In this document: piece after piece, positions 44,978 through 54,753 of the stretch
Position numbering within the stretch: position 1 is the stretch's first letter
Layout: each line of letters opens with the position of its first letter
NCBI GenBank assembly: GCA_030442055.1
Contig: JAUJEB010000009.1
Span: forward strand, 124,001 to 188,000
Reading direction: 5' to 3'
DNA length: 64,000 bases
DNA from: Agaribacillus aureus
Lineage (GTDB): Bacteria > Bacteroidota > Bacteroidia > Cytophagales > Cyclobacteriaceae
Translations under genes and position numbers: made by a program
Notes under the pieces: model-generated
The model's database searches: none
Seen by the model: only the letters and a program-made list of their open reading frames with translations
Told to the model about the DNA's origin: nothing

Positions 44978-47923
44978 ATGGTAGTCTCGACAGCTAAACC
45001 GTTTAGAATAATATATTCGCTTTTTGAGCATGAATACCTGGGTTATTTATTTGAGTCCTTTGTAGTTCAATTGGATGCCAAGGGCAAGCTTACCTTTGTC
45101 CACCAAAACATTTCATCTAAAAATGCGAAGGAATTTGCTGCGGGCCTTGACGATAATGACTATGAGCTGATCCGGTTGATGGATTCCATGCAGCAGGAAG
45201 CAGTCATAAAATTTTTCCACAAAAAGAAAATTAAACCGGCCGAGTTTTTCCCTAAGGTTTTTAACCCGGAAAAGGGAAACCAGGATTTGCAAGAGGAAAT
45301 CAAAAGATATTTGGGCAGAAGATGTGCCAAAATCCTGCAATTATTAAAAGGGAAGGAATTATATGAAATGAATAATGACGGTGAGCCTGCCGGAAATAGA
45401 ATAGAGATCCTTGAGAACGAGGCTACCATATTATTTCATTTTCGAAGAAACGAAGAGAATACACATTATTTCCCCACCATCAAATACGATAATGAAAAGT
45501 TGGATTTTCAATACAAGGGCGCCTATATTATTTGTAATGAACCGGCGTGGATGGTATTTGACAGCAAACTTTATCATTTCAAGGGAGATGTAGATGGCAA
45601 AAAGCTGATTCCCTTTATCAACAAGAAATTCATTGAAATTCCCAAAAAGGTTGAGGATACTTACTACAGAAAATTTGTAGCACCATTGGTGGCATCGTTT
45701 GATGTTTATGCCAAGGGATTTGACATTGTGACCGCCAGGCCCGACCCGGTACCGGTACTTACCTTTTCCGAGCTTAGCAAGGTTGGAAATCCGTTGAGCC
45801 TTTTTCCCGATAGTGATAATGGCGTGGCTTTGGCGGAAGGAGATGAAGCAGATACCATACTATTTAAGCTGCACTTCAAATATGGAGATTTTAATTTTGG
45901 AGCCGACCAGCTGGTGCCGGTTAGTGTAAAGGTTGAAAAGGACGGAGATAATTACATTTTTCATCGCATAAGAAGAAATCTCAGTGAAGAAAAGCGATTT
46001 CTGACACAACTGAAGGATAAGGGATTCATAGCTAAAAATGCTGCCATCAGCTGGCCGAAATTACAGGCTTTTACCTGGATCAGAAGATACAAGGAACAGC
46101 TGGAGATGGAAGGGTTTGTTATCAGACAGGATTCGAATCACGATAAAAAATACTTTTTAGGCGAGCCATCCATCAAAATCGAGGTCAAAGAAAATATTGA
46201 CTGGTTTGACATCTACGCCATCGTTAAATTCGGTGACTACGAAATTCCTTTTAATGAGCTGAGAAAAAGAATTCTTAAAAAACGTCAGGAAATTATATTG
46301 CCGAACGGGGAAATTGCCGTAATACCTGAAAAGTGGTTGATCGAGTACTCCGAACTATTTGCCTTTATGGAAGAAAAAGAGCACGGACTGGATGATCTGA
46401 CGCTTAAAAAACATCACCTTGCCTTGATAAAGGATCTTGAAAATGGTAATCTTGCTCAGGTGACTATGAGCCGTAAATTGGAAAAACTGCGGGAATTTGA
46501 TGAAATTGAGGACTATCCGCTTCCGGATAAATTTATCGGCACACTCAGGCCCTATCAAAAGGCGGGCTATAACTGGCTTCAATTTTTAAATAAGTTTGGC
46601 TTTGGCGGATGCCTTGCAGATGATATGGGGCTGGGAAAAACAGTGCAGACATTAGCCATGCTGCAAGCCGAAAAAGAGAATGGCATGGTCAACGCCTCTT
46701 TATTAATTATGCCAACTTCCCTGATATACAACTGGGAAATGGAGGCGGGAAAATTCACACCGCAGCTAAATATATTTGTTTATACCGGCACAAACAGGTT
46801 GAAAGATGTCAGCCAGTTTGAGGACTACGATTTGATATTAACCTCCTATGGAATAAGCCGGCTGGATGTGGAGATTTTAAAAGAATATTATTTCCATCAT
46901 ATTATTCTGGACGAATCCCAGGCCATAAAAAATCCGAATTCAAATATTGCAAAATCCGTAAAACAACTGAAATCAAAACACAGACTTATTCTTACAGGTA
47001 CGCCGCTTGAAAACAGTACCCTGGATTTATGGTCGCAAATGTCGTTTATTAATCCCGGACTGTTGGGAAACCAGTCATTTTTTAAAAATGAATTTCTGAA
47101 CCCGATCGAAAAGAAGCGTGATCAAAATAAAACGATGAAGCTGAATTCTATTATCAAGCCGTTTATTTTGAGAAGGCATAAGTCGCAGGTGGCCAGAGAA
47201 CTGCCCGAAAAAATAGAAAATGTAAGGTATTGCACCATGACCACCATGCAGGAAGAGCACTACGAGGAGGCCAAGGCATTTTACCGTAATAAAATATTGG
47301 AGCATATCGACTCCCACGGTGTTAACAATTCTCAATTTCTGCTGTTGCAGGGGCTGACAAAACTGCGCCAAATTGCCAATCATCCCAAAATGGTGACAGA
47401 GGATTACGGAGGTGATTCCGGGAAACTGGATGAAAGTACCGGTATGTTGATGAATGCGATTGCAAAAAATCACAAAATATTGGTTTTCAGTCAGTTTGTG
47501 AAACACCTGTCGATTTTCAGATCATTCCTGGATAATCAAAAAATTGAATATGTTTATCTGGACGGAACCACGAAGGACAGAAAGACGCAGGTTGAACGCT
47601 TTCAGAACGAAGAGGATTTAAAGGTATTTCTCATTTCGCTTAAGGCAGGCGGACTGGGATTGAATTTGACACGGGCGGATTATGTATTTATCCTGGACCC
47701 CTGGTGGAATCCGGCTATTGAAGCCCAGGCCGTCGACAGGGCGCATAGGATCGGACAGAAGAATACCGTATTTACCTATAAATTTATTTCCAAAAATACC
47801 GTAGAGGAAAAAATCCTTCTCTTGCAAAAAAATAAACTTAAGCTGGCCAACGAGCTGATTTCCACGGAAGAAAGTTTTGTTAAAAACCTTTCTAAGGAAG
47901 ATATTGAATCGTTGTTTGAATAG
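44978..47923 (+). CDS. SNF2-family DEAD/DEAH-box helicase
   Basis: The 981-residue protein has an N-terminal region of about 530 residues and a C-terminal SNF2 ATPase/translocase. Motif I is DDMGLGKTVQTLA at about residues 548-560, and the DEAH-like motif is HIILDESQAIKN near 645. Motif III-type LTGTPLENSTLDLWSQM is present, and helicase motif VI is DPWWNPAIEAQAVDRAHRIGQK near 910. The N-terminal part is of the Bacteroidota SNF2 helicase-associated type and lacks a clear SWIM zinc finger. It is a DNA-dependent ATPase acting on nucleoprotein complexes, and its target is unknown. Neighbours do not suggest a defence system, and it appears monocistronic. Confidence 0.9.
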   Translation: MVVSTAKPFRIIYSLFEHEYLGYLFESFVVQLDAKGKLTFVHQNISSKNAKEFAAGLDDNDYELIRLMDSMQQEAVIKFFHKKKIKPAEFFPKVFNPEKGNQDLQEEIKRYLGRRCAKILQLLKGKELYEMNNDGEPAGNRIEILENEATILFHFRRNEENTHYFPTIKYDNEKLDFQYKGAYIICNEPAWMVFDSKLYHFKGDVDGKKLIPFINKKFIEIPKKVEDTYYRKFVAPLVASFDVYAKGFDIVTARPDPVPVLTFSELSKVGNPLSLFPDSDNGVALAEGDEADTILFKLHFKYGDFNFGADQLVPVSVKVEKDGDNYIFHRIRRNLSEEKRFLTQLKDKGFIAKNAAISWPKLQAFTWIRRYKEQLEMEGFVIRQDSNHDKKYFLGEPSIKIEVKENIDWFDIYAIVKFGDYEIPFNELRKRILKKRQEIILPNGEIAVIPEKWLIEYSELFAFMEEKEHGLDDLTLKKHHLALIKDLENGNLAQVTMSRKLEKLREFDEIEDYPLPDKFIGTLRPYQKAGYNWLQFLNKFGFGGCLADDMGLGKTVQTLAMLQAEKENGMVNASLLIMPTSLIYNWEMEAGKFTPQLNIFVYTGTNRLKDVSQFEDYDLILTSYGISRLDVEILKEYYFHHIILDESQAIKNPNSNIAKSVKQLKSKHRLILTGTPLENSTLDLWSQMSFINPGLLGNQSFFKNEFLNPIEKKRDQNKTMKLNSIIKPFILRRHKSQVARELPEKIENVRYCTMTTMQEEHYEEAKAFYRNKILEHIDSHGVNNSQFLLLQGLTKLRQIANHPKMVTEDYGGDSGKLDESTGMLMNAIAKNHKILVFSQFVKHLSIFRSFLDNQKIEYVYLDGTTKDRKTQVERFQNEEDLKVFLISLKAGGLGLNLTRADYVFILDPWWNPAIEAQAVDRAHRIGQKNTVFTYKFISKNTVEEKILLLQKNKLKLANELISTEESFVKNLSKEDIESLFE

Positions 47924-47940
47924 CTTAAGAGGCTTTTTTT
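47922..47940. terminator. Weak hairpin with T-run after the helicase gene
   Basis: AGCTTAAGAGGCT folds into a short 5-bp stem (one G-U) followed by seven Ts. It overlaps the helicase stop and lies between convergent genes. Weak by itself, but well placed. Confidence 0.35.
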
Positions 47941-47983
47941 ACCTTATTGAAATATCAATCCCCACACAGCCTTAAACATAAAT

Positions 47984-49627
47984 TTATTCGGTAAATAACA
48001 AAGGATGTTTTTCATCGAATGCCGTTGCGTTCTGGTACTGCCTGGCTACCGCCAAAATAGTAGCTTCGTCGTATAAATTGCCGATAAAGCTAATGCTGGT
48101 AGGGCCGCCGTTCTGGTTAAAACCATTGGGAGTTACCACACATGGATGGCCGGTAAGATTGGTTGTAAGCAATTGCATTCCTCCAAAACTCGGGGAAATG
48201 ATCACATCAAAGTCTTTAATCATTTCGTGAAAATCAACCTGTAATAAGTAGCGTAGCCGGTTGGCTTGAATATATTCCACCGCAGGAATGTACCTCGCCG
48301 TGCGAAAAACATTGGGCCAGGCATTCTTAATTTGCCTTACCAGCAGGCTGTCGCGGTTGCTGCGTGTCAAATCGTCAAAAGCCGCAGCAGCTTCCGCTGA
48401 GAGAATAAACGCCAGCGCCTCGGCCGGGACATCTTCAGGTAGCTTTACCGGAGTTAATTTGGCACCCAGCGATTTTAATACTTCCAGTGTCAGAGAGTCA
48501 TTTTTTTTATTGATATAATTGCGGTCAAACAATGTTTTAAAATAACCGATTTTTAAGTTTTTCAACGCTATGCCACCTTTATAATTAAAAGGCAGATCTA
48601 CCAGTGTTGCATCCAGTTGATCCGGACCATACATAGCATTAAAAACCATAGCGCAATCCTGGGCACTGCGACAAATCGGACCAATTTTATCCATGCTCCA
48701 GCTCAGTGCCATAGCCCCATATCTGCTGACCCTGCCATAGGTAGGTCGCAGGCCGGTTACACCGCACCGGGTAGATGGCGATACGATGGAACCCCATGTC
48801 TCTGTGCCAATGGAAAAGCCAACCAGGCCCGCTGCCGTAGCTGAAGCAGAACCCGCGGAAGAACCGCTGGAACCTTGTTGCAAATTCCAGGGATTTTTTG
48901 TGGTGCCGCCAAACCATACGTCTCCCCAGGCCAAGGCACCCATGGTCAGTTTGGCAACCAATATCGCACCGGACTCCCCCAGTCGTGACACCACCGTGGC
49001 GGTTTTGTCAATTACCTGATCCTTAAATGGCATCGCACCCCAGGTAGTTTTATAACCCTCCACTGCCAGCAGGTCTTTTACACCGTAAGGAATTCCGTGG
49101 AGTGGCCCCCTGTAATGGCCGGCGGCTATTTCTTCATCTGCCCGCCTGGCTTGTCTTAGCGCCAATTCTTCAGTAATGGTTACCACACATTTTAGCGTAT
49201 CTCCATATTTTTTAAGTCTGTTGAGGTATATTTTAGTTAATTCGGTCGCGGTTATTTTCTTGTTTTTGATGAGTGAAGCCAACGCTGATACCGGCATTAA
49301 TGCAATCTCAAAGTCTGACTTGGGTCTTGATAATTTATCATTATAAGGCCATGTGATAGCTTCCTGCCTCTTTTCGAAAGTCATACCAGGCAAAACGGGA
49401 TTAAACCCCAGCGCCGGTGGAATGCTATTATCAATGGGGTATTTTCTGATTTTAACATAACTGCCGAGATTTTCTTGCACACCTTCTCTCAGCGAGTCCC
49501 TTTCCGGTAGTGTGAAATTTAATCCGACTACTTTGCTGGCAATATCAAGCGAGTCTTGTTTGACGGACTGGGCGTAAATCAGGTTGGGAATTAACAGCCA
49601 TAGCCATAACACAGATCTAACGGTCAT
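47984..49627 (-). CDS. Secreted amidase-signature family protein
   Basis: The 547-residue precursor has a signal peptide (MTVRSVLWLWLLIPNLIYAQ) and an amidase-signature domain. The catalytic Lys184 lies in GVKDLLAVEGYKTTWGA. Cis-Ser residues sit in QGSSGSSAGSASATAAGLVG (about 252-260). The nucleophile Ser280 lies in GTETWGSIVSPSTRCGVTGLRPTYGRVS. Family members hydrolyse amides such as glutamine-type side chains or small-molecule amides; the substrate here is unknown. The N-terminal 80 residues before the domain are extra. Export suggests it acts on extracellular or periplasmic amides. It converges on the helicase and is read alone. Confidence 0.92.
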   Translation of the reverse strand: MTVRSVLWLWLLIPNLIYAQSVKQDSLDIASKVVGLNFTLPERDSLREGVQENLGSYVKIRKYPIDNSIPPALGFNPVLPGMTFEKRQEAITWPYNDKLSRPKSDFEIALMPVSALASLIKNKKITATELTKIYLNRLKKYGDTLKCVVTITEELALRQARRADEEIAAGHYRGPLHGIPYGVKDLLAVEGYKTTWGAMPFKDQVIDKTATVVSRLGESGAILVAKLTMGALAWGDVWFGGTTKNPWNLQQGSSGSSAGSASATAAGLVGFSIGTETWGSIVSPSTRCGVTGLRPTYGRVSRYGAMALSWSMDKIGPICRSAQDCAMVFNAMYGPDQLDATLVDLPFNYKGGIALKNLKIGYFKTLFDRNYINKKNDSLTLEVLKSLGAKLTPVKLPEDVPAEALAFILSAEAAAAFDDLTRSNRDSLLVRQIKNAWPNVFRTARYIPAVEYIQANRLRYLLQVDFHEMIKDFDVIISPSFGGMQLLTTNLTGHPCVVTPNGFNQNGGPTSISFIGNLYDEATILAVARQYQNATAFDEKHPLLFTE

Positions 49628-49781
49628 AATTGATGCAATTTTGGGTTAGTACTCAATTTAGTGTATATATAGTGTATTGCCTAAAATTGTAATGACAAAA
49701 TAGACTATAGGCAATCCCATTGGTTGGGTAGACCTGGGTTGGTATGTATTTGCCTGGCGTGTATGCCTGGAAAAGGAAGCT

Positions 49782-51695
49782 TTAAGTGGCGGTCACAAAA
49801 ACAATGCGGGCCTGGTCAGATTTGACAATTTTTTTAAGAAAGTCACGGAATTCCTGGTAGCTTTCAGGCGGATAAGTACCTCGTTTAATTTTCAGACTCC
49901 GTATAAAAGTAACCTTATCTTCTTCAACTTTAATTTCAGAAGTATATTCGCCAAAACTCGATTGATGTTTCGTCGCCGCAGGCTCAAATTCGGCATGATA
50001 ACCTTCTGGAAGGTAATAGGTCAATGTGTCAAAATCGATAGAGCCGGTCTTGATGTATACATCTGACTTTCTGTTTTCAACGCTAGCCGGATAATCACCT
50101 ATTTTGTTCATCATATTCGGCTTCAAAAAAATCCGTTTGCCATTTACCGATGCATATTTGGGTACGGTAAGTGATAAAGACTTTTTTCCTCTGGGGACAT
50201 GGTCACCGGAAGCGTCTAGCTGAAACTTATCGATCCTGGCGCCTGAAATATCTAAATTTTCGTAAAGCCACTTCTTTTGCGTTTCATGACCCTGATGAAG
50301 ATAGTAATAGAGGTCGTCGTTTTCGTATTGCAAACCGGTATAAGCGATATCCGCCTCAACGGTCGCGTTTCCCTCCTTGTCAAGATGGATATCCGCTCGC
50401 GTTATTTGTTGATTTTTATGCTGACGATAAACAGGTGTGCGTACTATTTTGCCGCCCTCCTCCGTGATGACCAATACATCCCGATCGCTGGTAAATGTAC
50501 CCAGATAACCGAAGGGGTTGGTTTGACTAGTACATTCCAGCCAAATAGTATCTTCCAAAACGGGAACACACAAAAAAGCGTGGTTGAACCTGCTGCTGGG
50601 AAAATCCGGGTCTATATTGGCGGCATTCTTTCCTGCCTTTACCAGGGTATAATGGGATTTGATATCTAAACTGTTTAACATAGCCATGGTGTAGTTGGTC
50701 AACGCTTTACAATCACCATAACCTTTGTCGGCAACAAAAGAAGCCTTGAAGGGTTGCCAACCGCCGATACCAAGTTGAATACTTACGTAACGCGTATTTT
50801 CCTGCAGGAATTGATAAACTTTTTTAATCTTTTCTCTTTTGCTGCTGACACCGGCAGTTATTTCCTTTAATTTTAGCTTAATGTCCTCGGGAAGATCATC
50901 TCTCCCTGAATTTAATTGGTTAATCCATTTCCCCATTGATTGCCAGGAGCTCAGGTCCCCTTGATAACCACCCATGGAAAATGCCGAGGGAGCGGTATAA
51001 ACCCTTGGGTTGGATTGTGAAAATGGCAAACCCCACGGTTCTGTCTTAACGGGGAGTAAATTTTTTAATTCCCATTTATACAGGCTTAAATCCCCGGCCT
51101 TTTCCCGGGATAACGGCTGGTTAATGTTCTGTTCCTTGTATCTTAACTTCAGGTCAGCGGGCATCGTAACCTGGAAAGTGCTTTTTTGCAGCGATACATA
51201 ACGGTCACTTATAGGTTCCCAGGTTGGATAGAAAAGGGTACCGTTTGTGGAGGTCTGGTATTCGAATTCAACCGTATACGGATAGCTGGTGCTACCCAAT
51301 TGGGCTATTTTAACCCGGTTATCTTCATAGATTGAAATATGGGAAATGGCACTCTGATCCCTGATCTCTGATTTTTTAAGTCTTTTTATGAGATCCCCGT
51401 TCGCATTATATAAATTCCCTTTGATATAGTGGATCTTGGTGTCGTTGTCATAATAGACAGGCCGTGTGTTAAATCGTTTACCGTTTTCATTCAATATAGT
51501 CACCACAAAGTGAAAGCGCGTGGTAGAAGTACCAATGGAAGTTACTTTAAAGTCTTGCGTAAAGTCGCGGATGACCACATTGGCGCCCTGAAATAATTCC
51601 TCGGGAATGTCGCTAACCGGATATTTATCTGCGGAAATACCGGTAGGAGTGGTCAAGAAAAGGGACAGATAAGTGACAATCGAAAATATGCCCAT
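49782..51695 (-). CDS. DUF3857 / transglutaminase-like exported protein
   Basis: The 637-residue protein has an N-terminal signal (MGIFSIVTYLSLFLTTPTGI) and a DUF3857 domain (about 55-210) with VRDFTQDFKV-type strands and RLKKSEIRDQSAISHISIYED. A transglutaminase-like domain (about 275-390) has catalytic Cys in GYGDCKALTNYTM, His in FNHAFLCVPV and a Glu/Asp at IWLECTS. A C-terminal beta-rich domain follows. Active-site residues look intact, so protein cross-linking or protease-like activity in the periplasm is possible. It is the downstream member of a tandem DUF3857 pair, 13 bases after the other gene. Function is unproven for this family. Confidence 0.9.
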   Translation of the reverse strand: MGIFSIVTYLSLFLTTPTGISADKYPVSDIPEELFQGANVVIRDFTQDFKVTSIGTSTTRFHFVVTILNENGKRFNTRPVYYDNDTKIHYIKGNLYNANGDLIKRLKKSEIRDQSAISHISIYEDNRVKIAQLGSTSYPYTVEFEYQTSTNGTLFYPTWEPISDRYVSLQKSTFQVTMPADLKLRYKEQNINQPLSREKAGDLSLYKWELKNLLPVKTEPWGLPFSQSNPRVYTAPSAFSMGGYQGDLSSWQSMGKWINQLNSGRDDLPEDIKLKLKEITAGVSSKREKIKKVYQFLQENTRYVSIQLGIGGWQPFKASFVADKGYGDCKALTNYTMAMLNSLDIKSHYTLVKAGKNAANIDPDFPSSRFNHAFLCVPVLEDTIWLECTSQTNPFGYLGTFTSDRDVLVITEEGGKIVRTPVYRQHKNQQITRADIHLDKEGNATVEADIAYTGLQYENDDLYYYLHQGHETQKKWLYENLDISGARIDKFQLDASGDHVPRGKKSLSLTVPKYASVNGKRIFLKPNMMNKIGDYPASVENRKSDVYIKTGSIDFDTLTYYLPEGYHAEFEPAATKHQSSFGEYTSEIKVEEDKVTFIRSLKIKRGTYPPESYQEFRDFLKKIVKSDQARIVFVTAT

Positions 51696-51708
51696 CTAAT
51701 TTAGAAAT

Positions 51709-53727
51709 TTAAGTATGCTTTTTTAAGACGATTTTTTCATCGTGTTTGGTTACGATGAGATTAAAAAATTGCTTGAGCGTGGCGTATTCCTCAGGCAAAA
51801 ACATGGTTTGTTTGATATTGTAGGAGGTAGATAGGATCAGAACGTTTCCACTTTTACTTACTGCATATCTGAATTTACCCCCGCCATTAGGCAGCGATAT
51901 AAGAACGGATTCCGGCGCCTCTTCCAGGTTATAACCTTCTGGTATGGGAATAGTTAACCTGTATGAGCTTGCCATCGGGCACCCGAAATCTACCGGATAG
52001 TGGCGCTGATCTGATTTTAGAGGATTACTTTCCAGCTCGAAAAAAAGCATTGGATCAATATACAATACATTCGAGGAATTAATTAAGTATTCACTCAAAT
52101 TCATTTCATATTTTTCCGTTACAGCCTTATCATTTTCTTTTATATTGGCAATGATAAACGTATTGGCAGTCAGCCCCTCATACTCTTTGGTTTTGTGTTT
52201 AATATAGGATTCCTTCCCCGATTTTTTTATTTTTTTCCTGATCGCATAGGCATCGTAACCAGTGCAGGAAGATTGGATGTTTGCTATAAACTCATTCTCT
52301 TCATTCAATTTTATATCTACCATGGTAAAATCGCTGGTATTTTCAGCATTTTTTAAATCAACCCAATCGGTTCCGGTCTTACTTATCAGTCTGCCTTGCC
52401 CATTCAAACATTCAAAGGGGAGCTGGTTAAATGGTAGTAACTTGTCAGTAGCATCCAACATATAAAATTTATCCCCCACCGCAACGCGGGCGATTACGTG
52501 ATTAAATTTGGTAATAATTGGATATAAGGGAGCTCTTCCATGGCTTCTTGTACTTAAAATAACCGGATCTGCCTGTAGGCCCAATCCCCGAAGTAAGGCA
52601 ATTAAAGTCAGGTTAATGTCGGCGGAACTTCCTGTTCCACCTTCGTAGGATTTTTTGATGTTTCCACCGCTATACGTCCGGTAGGAGCCATTCCAGGTCA
52701 TCTTGTCCTTGACATGATTTACAGCAGCTTTAATTTTACTTTCCGGGTCGGTATGATTGGCTGCGATTACCGCGGCCTGCTCTTTAATAAATGCTTTTCT
52801 GTTAATCTGCTCTCCAAACCTGAGATTTTCCAACAATTTTTTGTTCATTGTTTCCCAGGTATTCATAATCGGCTCCACCAGCCTGTTTGGCATGTTGATA
52901 GTGGCCAACTCAAAGTCTATTTGTGAAATGTAATCACTTACCGTAGTCATAAAGGCTTCCGGTATCATGGCCGGAACGTTTTTAGCAGCCAAACGATTTA
53001 CGTAATTAGTATAATTCACCTGATTGGATTCAAGGCCTCCCGTCGAGCTTTTGGAGGTGAAATTGATAGAGCCGCCTTCTTTTTTGTTCTCTGCAATGGC
53101 CAATGGTATGTAGCCCTGTTGCATCTTTTTATATTGATAGTATTCGGGAATACTGGTTTTGTACTCACTCCACATAACCGGAATGGAAGACTGGAATTGC
53201 CACGATCGCAGGTTAAAGAGGAAGTCGGAGGTAATGGTATAGGTGTATTCTATAACAGACCCTTCGGTCACGTTGGGCATGGTGAATTTTTTAAGATCCC
53301 AGTTGTCGCTATGTTTTTCATCAAAAATGTCGTCTTTTTCCAGTTTGTGTTTTTCTATTTTTCCGTTGATCAGGTTGTAGGTAATGGCTTTTAGACCTGA
53401 TACCATCTCTTTATTCACACCTTTATGGTACAGCGGTATGTCATGGTCGGCCCACCTATAACCTTGACTGTTGAATATCTTAATGCGTCGATGACGTTGA
53501 AAGTATTGTTGAAACTGATCTTTGGACTGATTATATTTAAAGTAGGAAATACCATAGTCAGCTAGAATTACTGCACTGGCGCTGGTGTCATGCTCATAGG
53601 TGCCCATTTCCAGGTATTGCTTATCAATTTTACCAAATTTTATCCCTCCTGATTGTGTAAATGCGTGCAAGGGAGCTAAAAGAGTAAATAAAAAGCTTAA
53701 CTTGATTGAAAATAGTTGGTTTCTCAT
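51709..53727 (-). CDS. DUF3857 / transglutaminase-like protein with Ser in place of catalytic Cys
   Basis: The frame is open to 53910, but the signal-peptide start MRNQLFSIKLSFLFTLLAPL at 53727 is clearly better. The 672-residue precursor has DUF3857 followed by a transglutaminase-like domain. His (KFNHVIARV) and Asp (KFYMLDATDK) of the triad are present. The Cys position reads GTGSSADINLTLIALL, with Ser at the cysteine position. This matches the commonly seen 'N/G-S-ADIN' variant of Bacteroidota DUF3857 proteins, so it is probably not an active transglutaminase. It is the first gene of a pair with the 637-residue paralogue (13-base gap). Confidence 0.88.
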   Translation of the reverse strand: MRNQLFSIKLSFLFTLLAPLHAFTQSGGIKFGKIDKQYLEMGTYEHDTSASAVILADYGISYFKYNQSKDQFQQYFQRHRRIKIFNSQGYRWADHDIPLYHKGVNKEMVSGLKAITYNLINGKIEKHKLEKDDIFDEKHSDNWDLKKFTMPNVTEGSVIEYTYTITSDFLFNLRSWQFQSSIPVMWSEYKTSIPEYYQYKKMQQGYIPLAIAENKKEGGSINFTSKSSTGGLESNQVNYTNYVNRLAAKNVPAMIPEAFMTTVSDYISQIDFELATINMPNRLVEPIMNTWETMNKKLLENLRFGEQINRKAFIKEQAAVIAANHTDPESKIKAAVNHVKDKMTWNGSYRTYSGGNIKKSYEGGTGSSADINLTLIALLRGLGLQADPVILSTRSHGRAPLYPIITKFNHVIARVAVGDKFYMLDATDKLLPFNQLPFECLNGQGRLISKTGTDWVDLKNAENTSDFTMVDIKLNEENEFIANIQSSCTGYDAYAIRKKIKKSGKESYIKHKTKEYEGLTANTFIIANIKENDKAVTEKYEMNLSEYLINSSNVLYIDPMLFFELESNPLKSDQRHYPVDFGCPMASSYRLTIPIPEGYNLEEAPESVLISLPNGGGKFRYAVSKSGNVLILSTSYNIKQTMFLPEEYATLKQFFNLIVTKHDEKIVLKKHT

Positions 53728-53912
53728 AAAAACTATGTGGGTGAAGTTGAAAAAATATAAATATGTATTATGTAGATTGAAAGCGTTTCCCGCACCCATT
53801 GAAATCTGACATAAAAAATTATCGGAGACAATATATTTAATATCTGGATACAGCGCAAATTTTGTAGGAACAATGACAGAACTCATCTCATTCTTCGTAT
53901 AATTTTGCATTA

Positions 53913-53943
53913 TTTGTATTTTTGAACTTTTCTTATATTTTTG
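53913..53943 (+). promoter_or_regulatory. Promoter of plsY (best-matching -33/-7 in the window)
   Basis: TTTG (53913-53916), exactly 19 bp, then TATTTTTG (53936-53943) match the Bacteroidota consensus TTTG-N19-TAnnTTTG. They lie 57 bases before the plsY ATG at 54001. Confidence 0.65.
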
Positions 53944-54000
53944 AAGTTTGGCCCTTAATTATTTTGGTCAAATGGTAATTGTTAACGTAAATTGGTTTTT

Positions 54001-54654
54001 ATGAATTTTCCTTTAGTGGCAGTAAGTGTGGTTTTGGCATATCTAATTGGGTCTATCCCTACGGCAGTATGGGTGGGCACCTCCCGTTATGGCATAGATG
54101 TCAGGGAGCATGGTAGTGGAAATGCCGGAGCGACGAACACCTTTCGGGTTTTAGGAGCAAAGGCAGGTATTGTCGTGATGCTCGTAGATATTATGAAAGG
54201 TTTAGCAGCGTCCTCCCTGGCGGTTTTGCTATTTTTAATAAACGCCATTCCGCAACACGACATCGTTGTGTTTAAGCTGATACTTGGTATTATAGCCATA
54301 TTAGGACATATATTTCCTGTTTATGTGAATTTTAAGGGAGGAAAAGGAGTAGCAACGCTTTTGGGTATGGCTCTGGCCATAAAATTTCCTGTAGCTTTGA
54401 TTTGTGTGGGTGTATTTTTCATCGTACTGCTGATTAGCCGGTACGTTTCTCTTAGTTCTATTATAGGTACGTTGGCATTTCCCATTTTAATGACAGTTCC
54501 GGTATTTTCACCGGGAGAGCCTGTACTGGTTGTTTTTGGATTTGCATTGTTTGGGATTGTTACTTATACGCACAAAAAAAATATTAAAAGAATATTGAAC
54601 GGGGAGGAGAATAAAACCTACCTGAGGTTTAAGAAGAAGTCCGAACAAATTTGA
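54001..54654 (+). CDS. plsY: Acyl-phosphate:glycerol-3-phosphate acyltransferase PlsY
   Basis: PlsY makes the first acyl-glycerol-phosphate of phospholipid synthesis in the inner membrane. From ATG 54001 the 217-residue protein has five or more hydrophobic segments and the three family motifs: YLIGSIPTAVWVG, GSGNAGATNTFRVLGAKAG (glycerol-phosphate region) and VNFKGGKGVATLLGM (acyl-phosphate region). Cytosolic KFKKKSEQI ends the chain. Start is fixed by the family N-terminus. The TTG start at 53992 would add only three residues. It is preceded by a near-consensus promoter and followed by a terminator, so it looks like a single-gene transcript. Confidence 0.95.
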   Translation: MNFPLVAVSVVLAYLIGSIPTAVWVGTSRYGIDVREHGSGNAGATNTFRVLGAKAGIVVMLVDIMKGLAASSLAVLLFLINAIPQHDIVVFKLILGIIAILGHIFPVYVNFKGGKGVATLLGMALAIKFPVALICVGVFFIVLLISRYVSLSSIIGTLAFPILMTVPVFSPGEPVLVVFGFALFGIVTYTHKKNIKRILNGEENKTYLRFKKKSEQI

Positions 54655-54698
54655 GGAAGGTTTAAAATAAAACCTGACTATTACTTATGAAAAATGCA

Positions 54699-54726
54699 CC
54701 ATTCCTGAATTATGGAATGGTTTTTT
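54699..54726 (+). terminator. Intrinsic terminator of plsY
   Basis: CCATTCC (54699-54705) and GGAATGG (54714-54720) form a 7-bp stem with an 8-nt loop, followed by six Ts. It lies 45 bases after the plsY stop and argues against any M20 start upstream of 54754. Confidence 0.75.
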
Positions 54727-54753
54727 ATTCCAAATAATCATTGTTACACAAAC

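Noticed and set aside
44978-47923. SNF2 helicase as part of a defence system (DISARM-like)
   Set aside because: No methylase, nuclease or DISARM partner gene lies adjacent; flanked by an rbfA/permease pair and an amidase. The chain matches the housekeeping-type Bacteroidota SNF2 protein.
54712-54753. Upstream start for the M20 peptidase at 54712
   Set aside because: It would begin inside the plsY terminator stem; ATG 54754 matches the family N-terminus.
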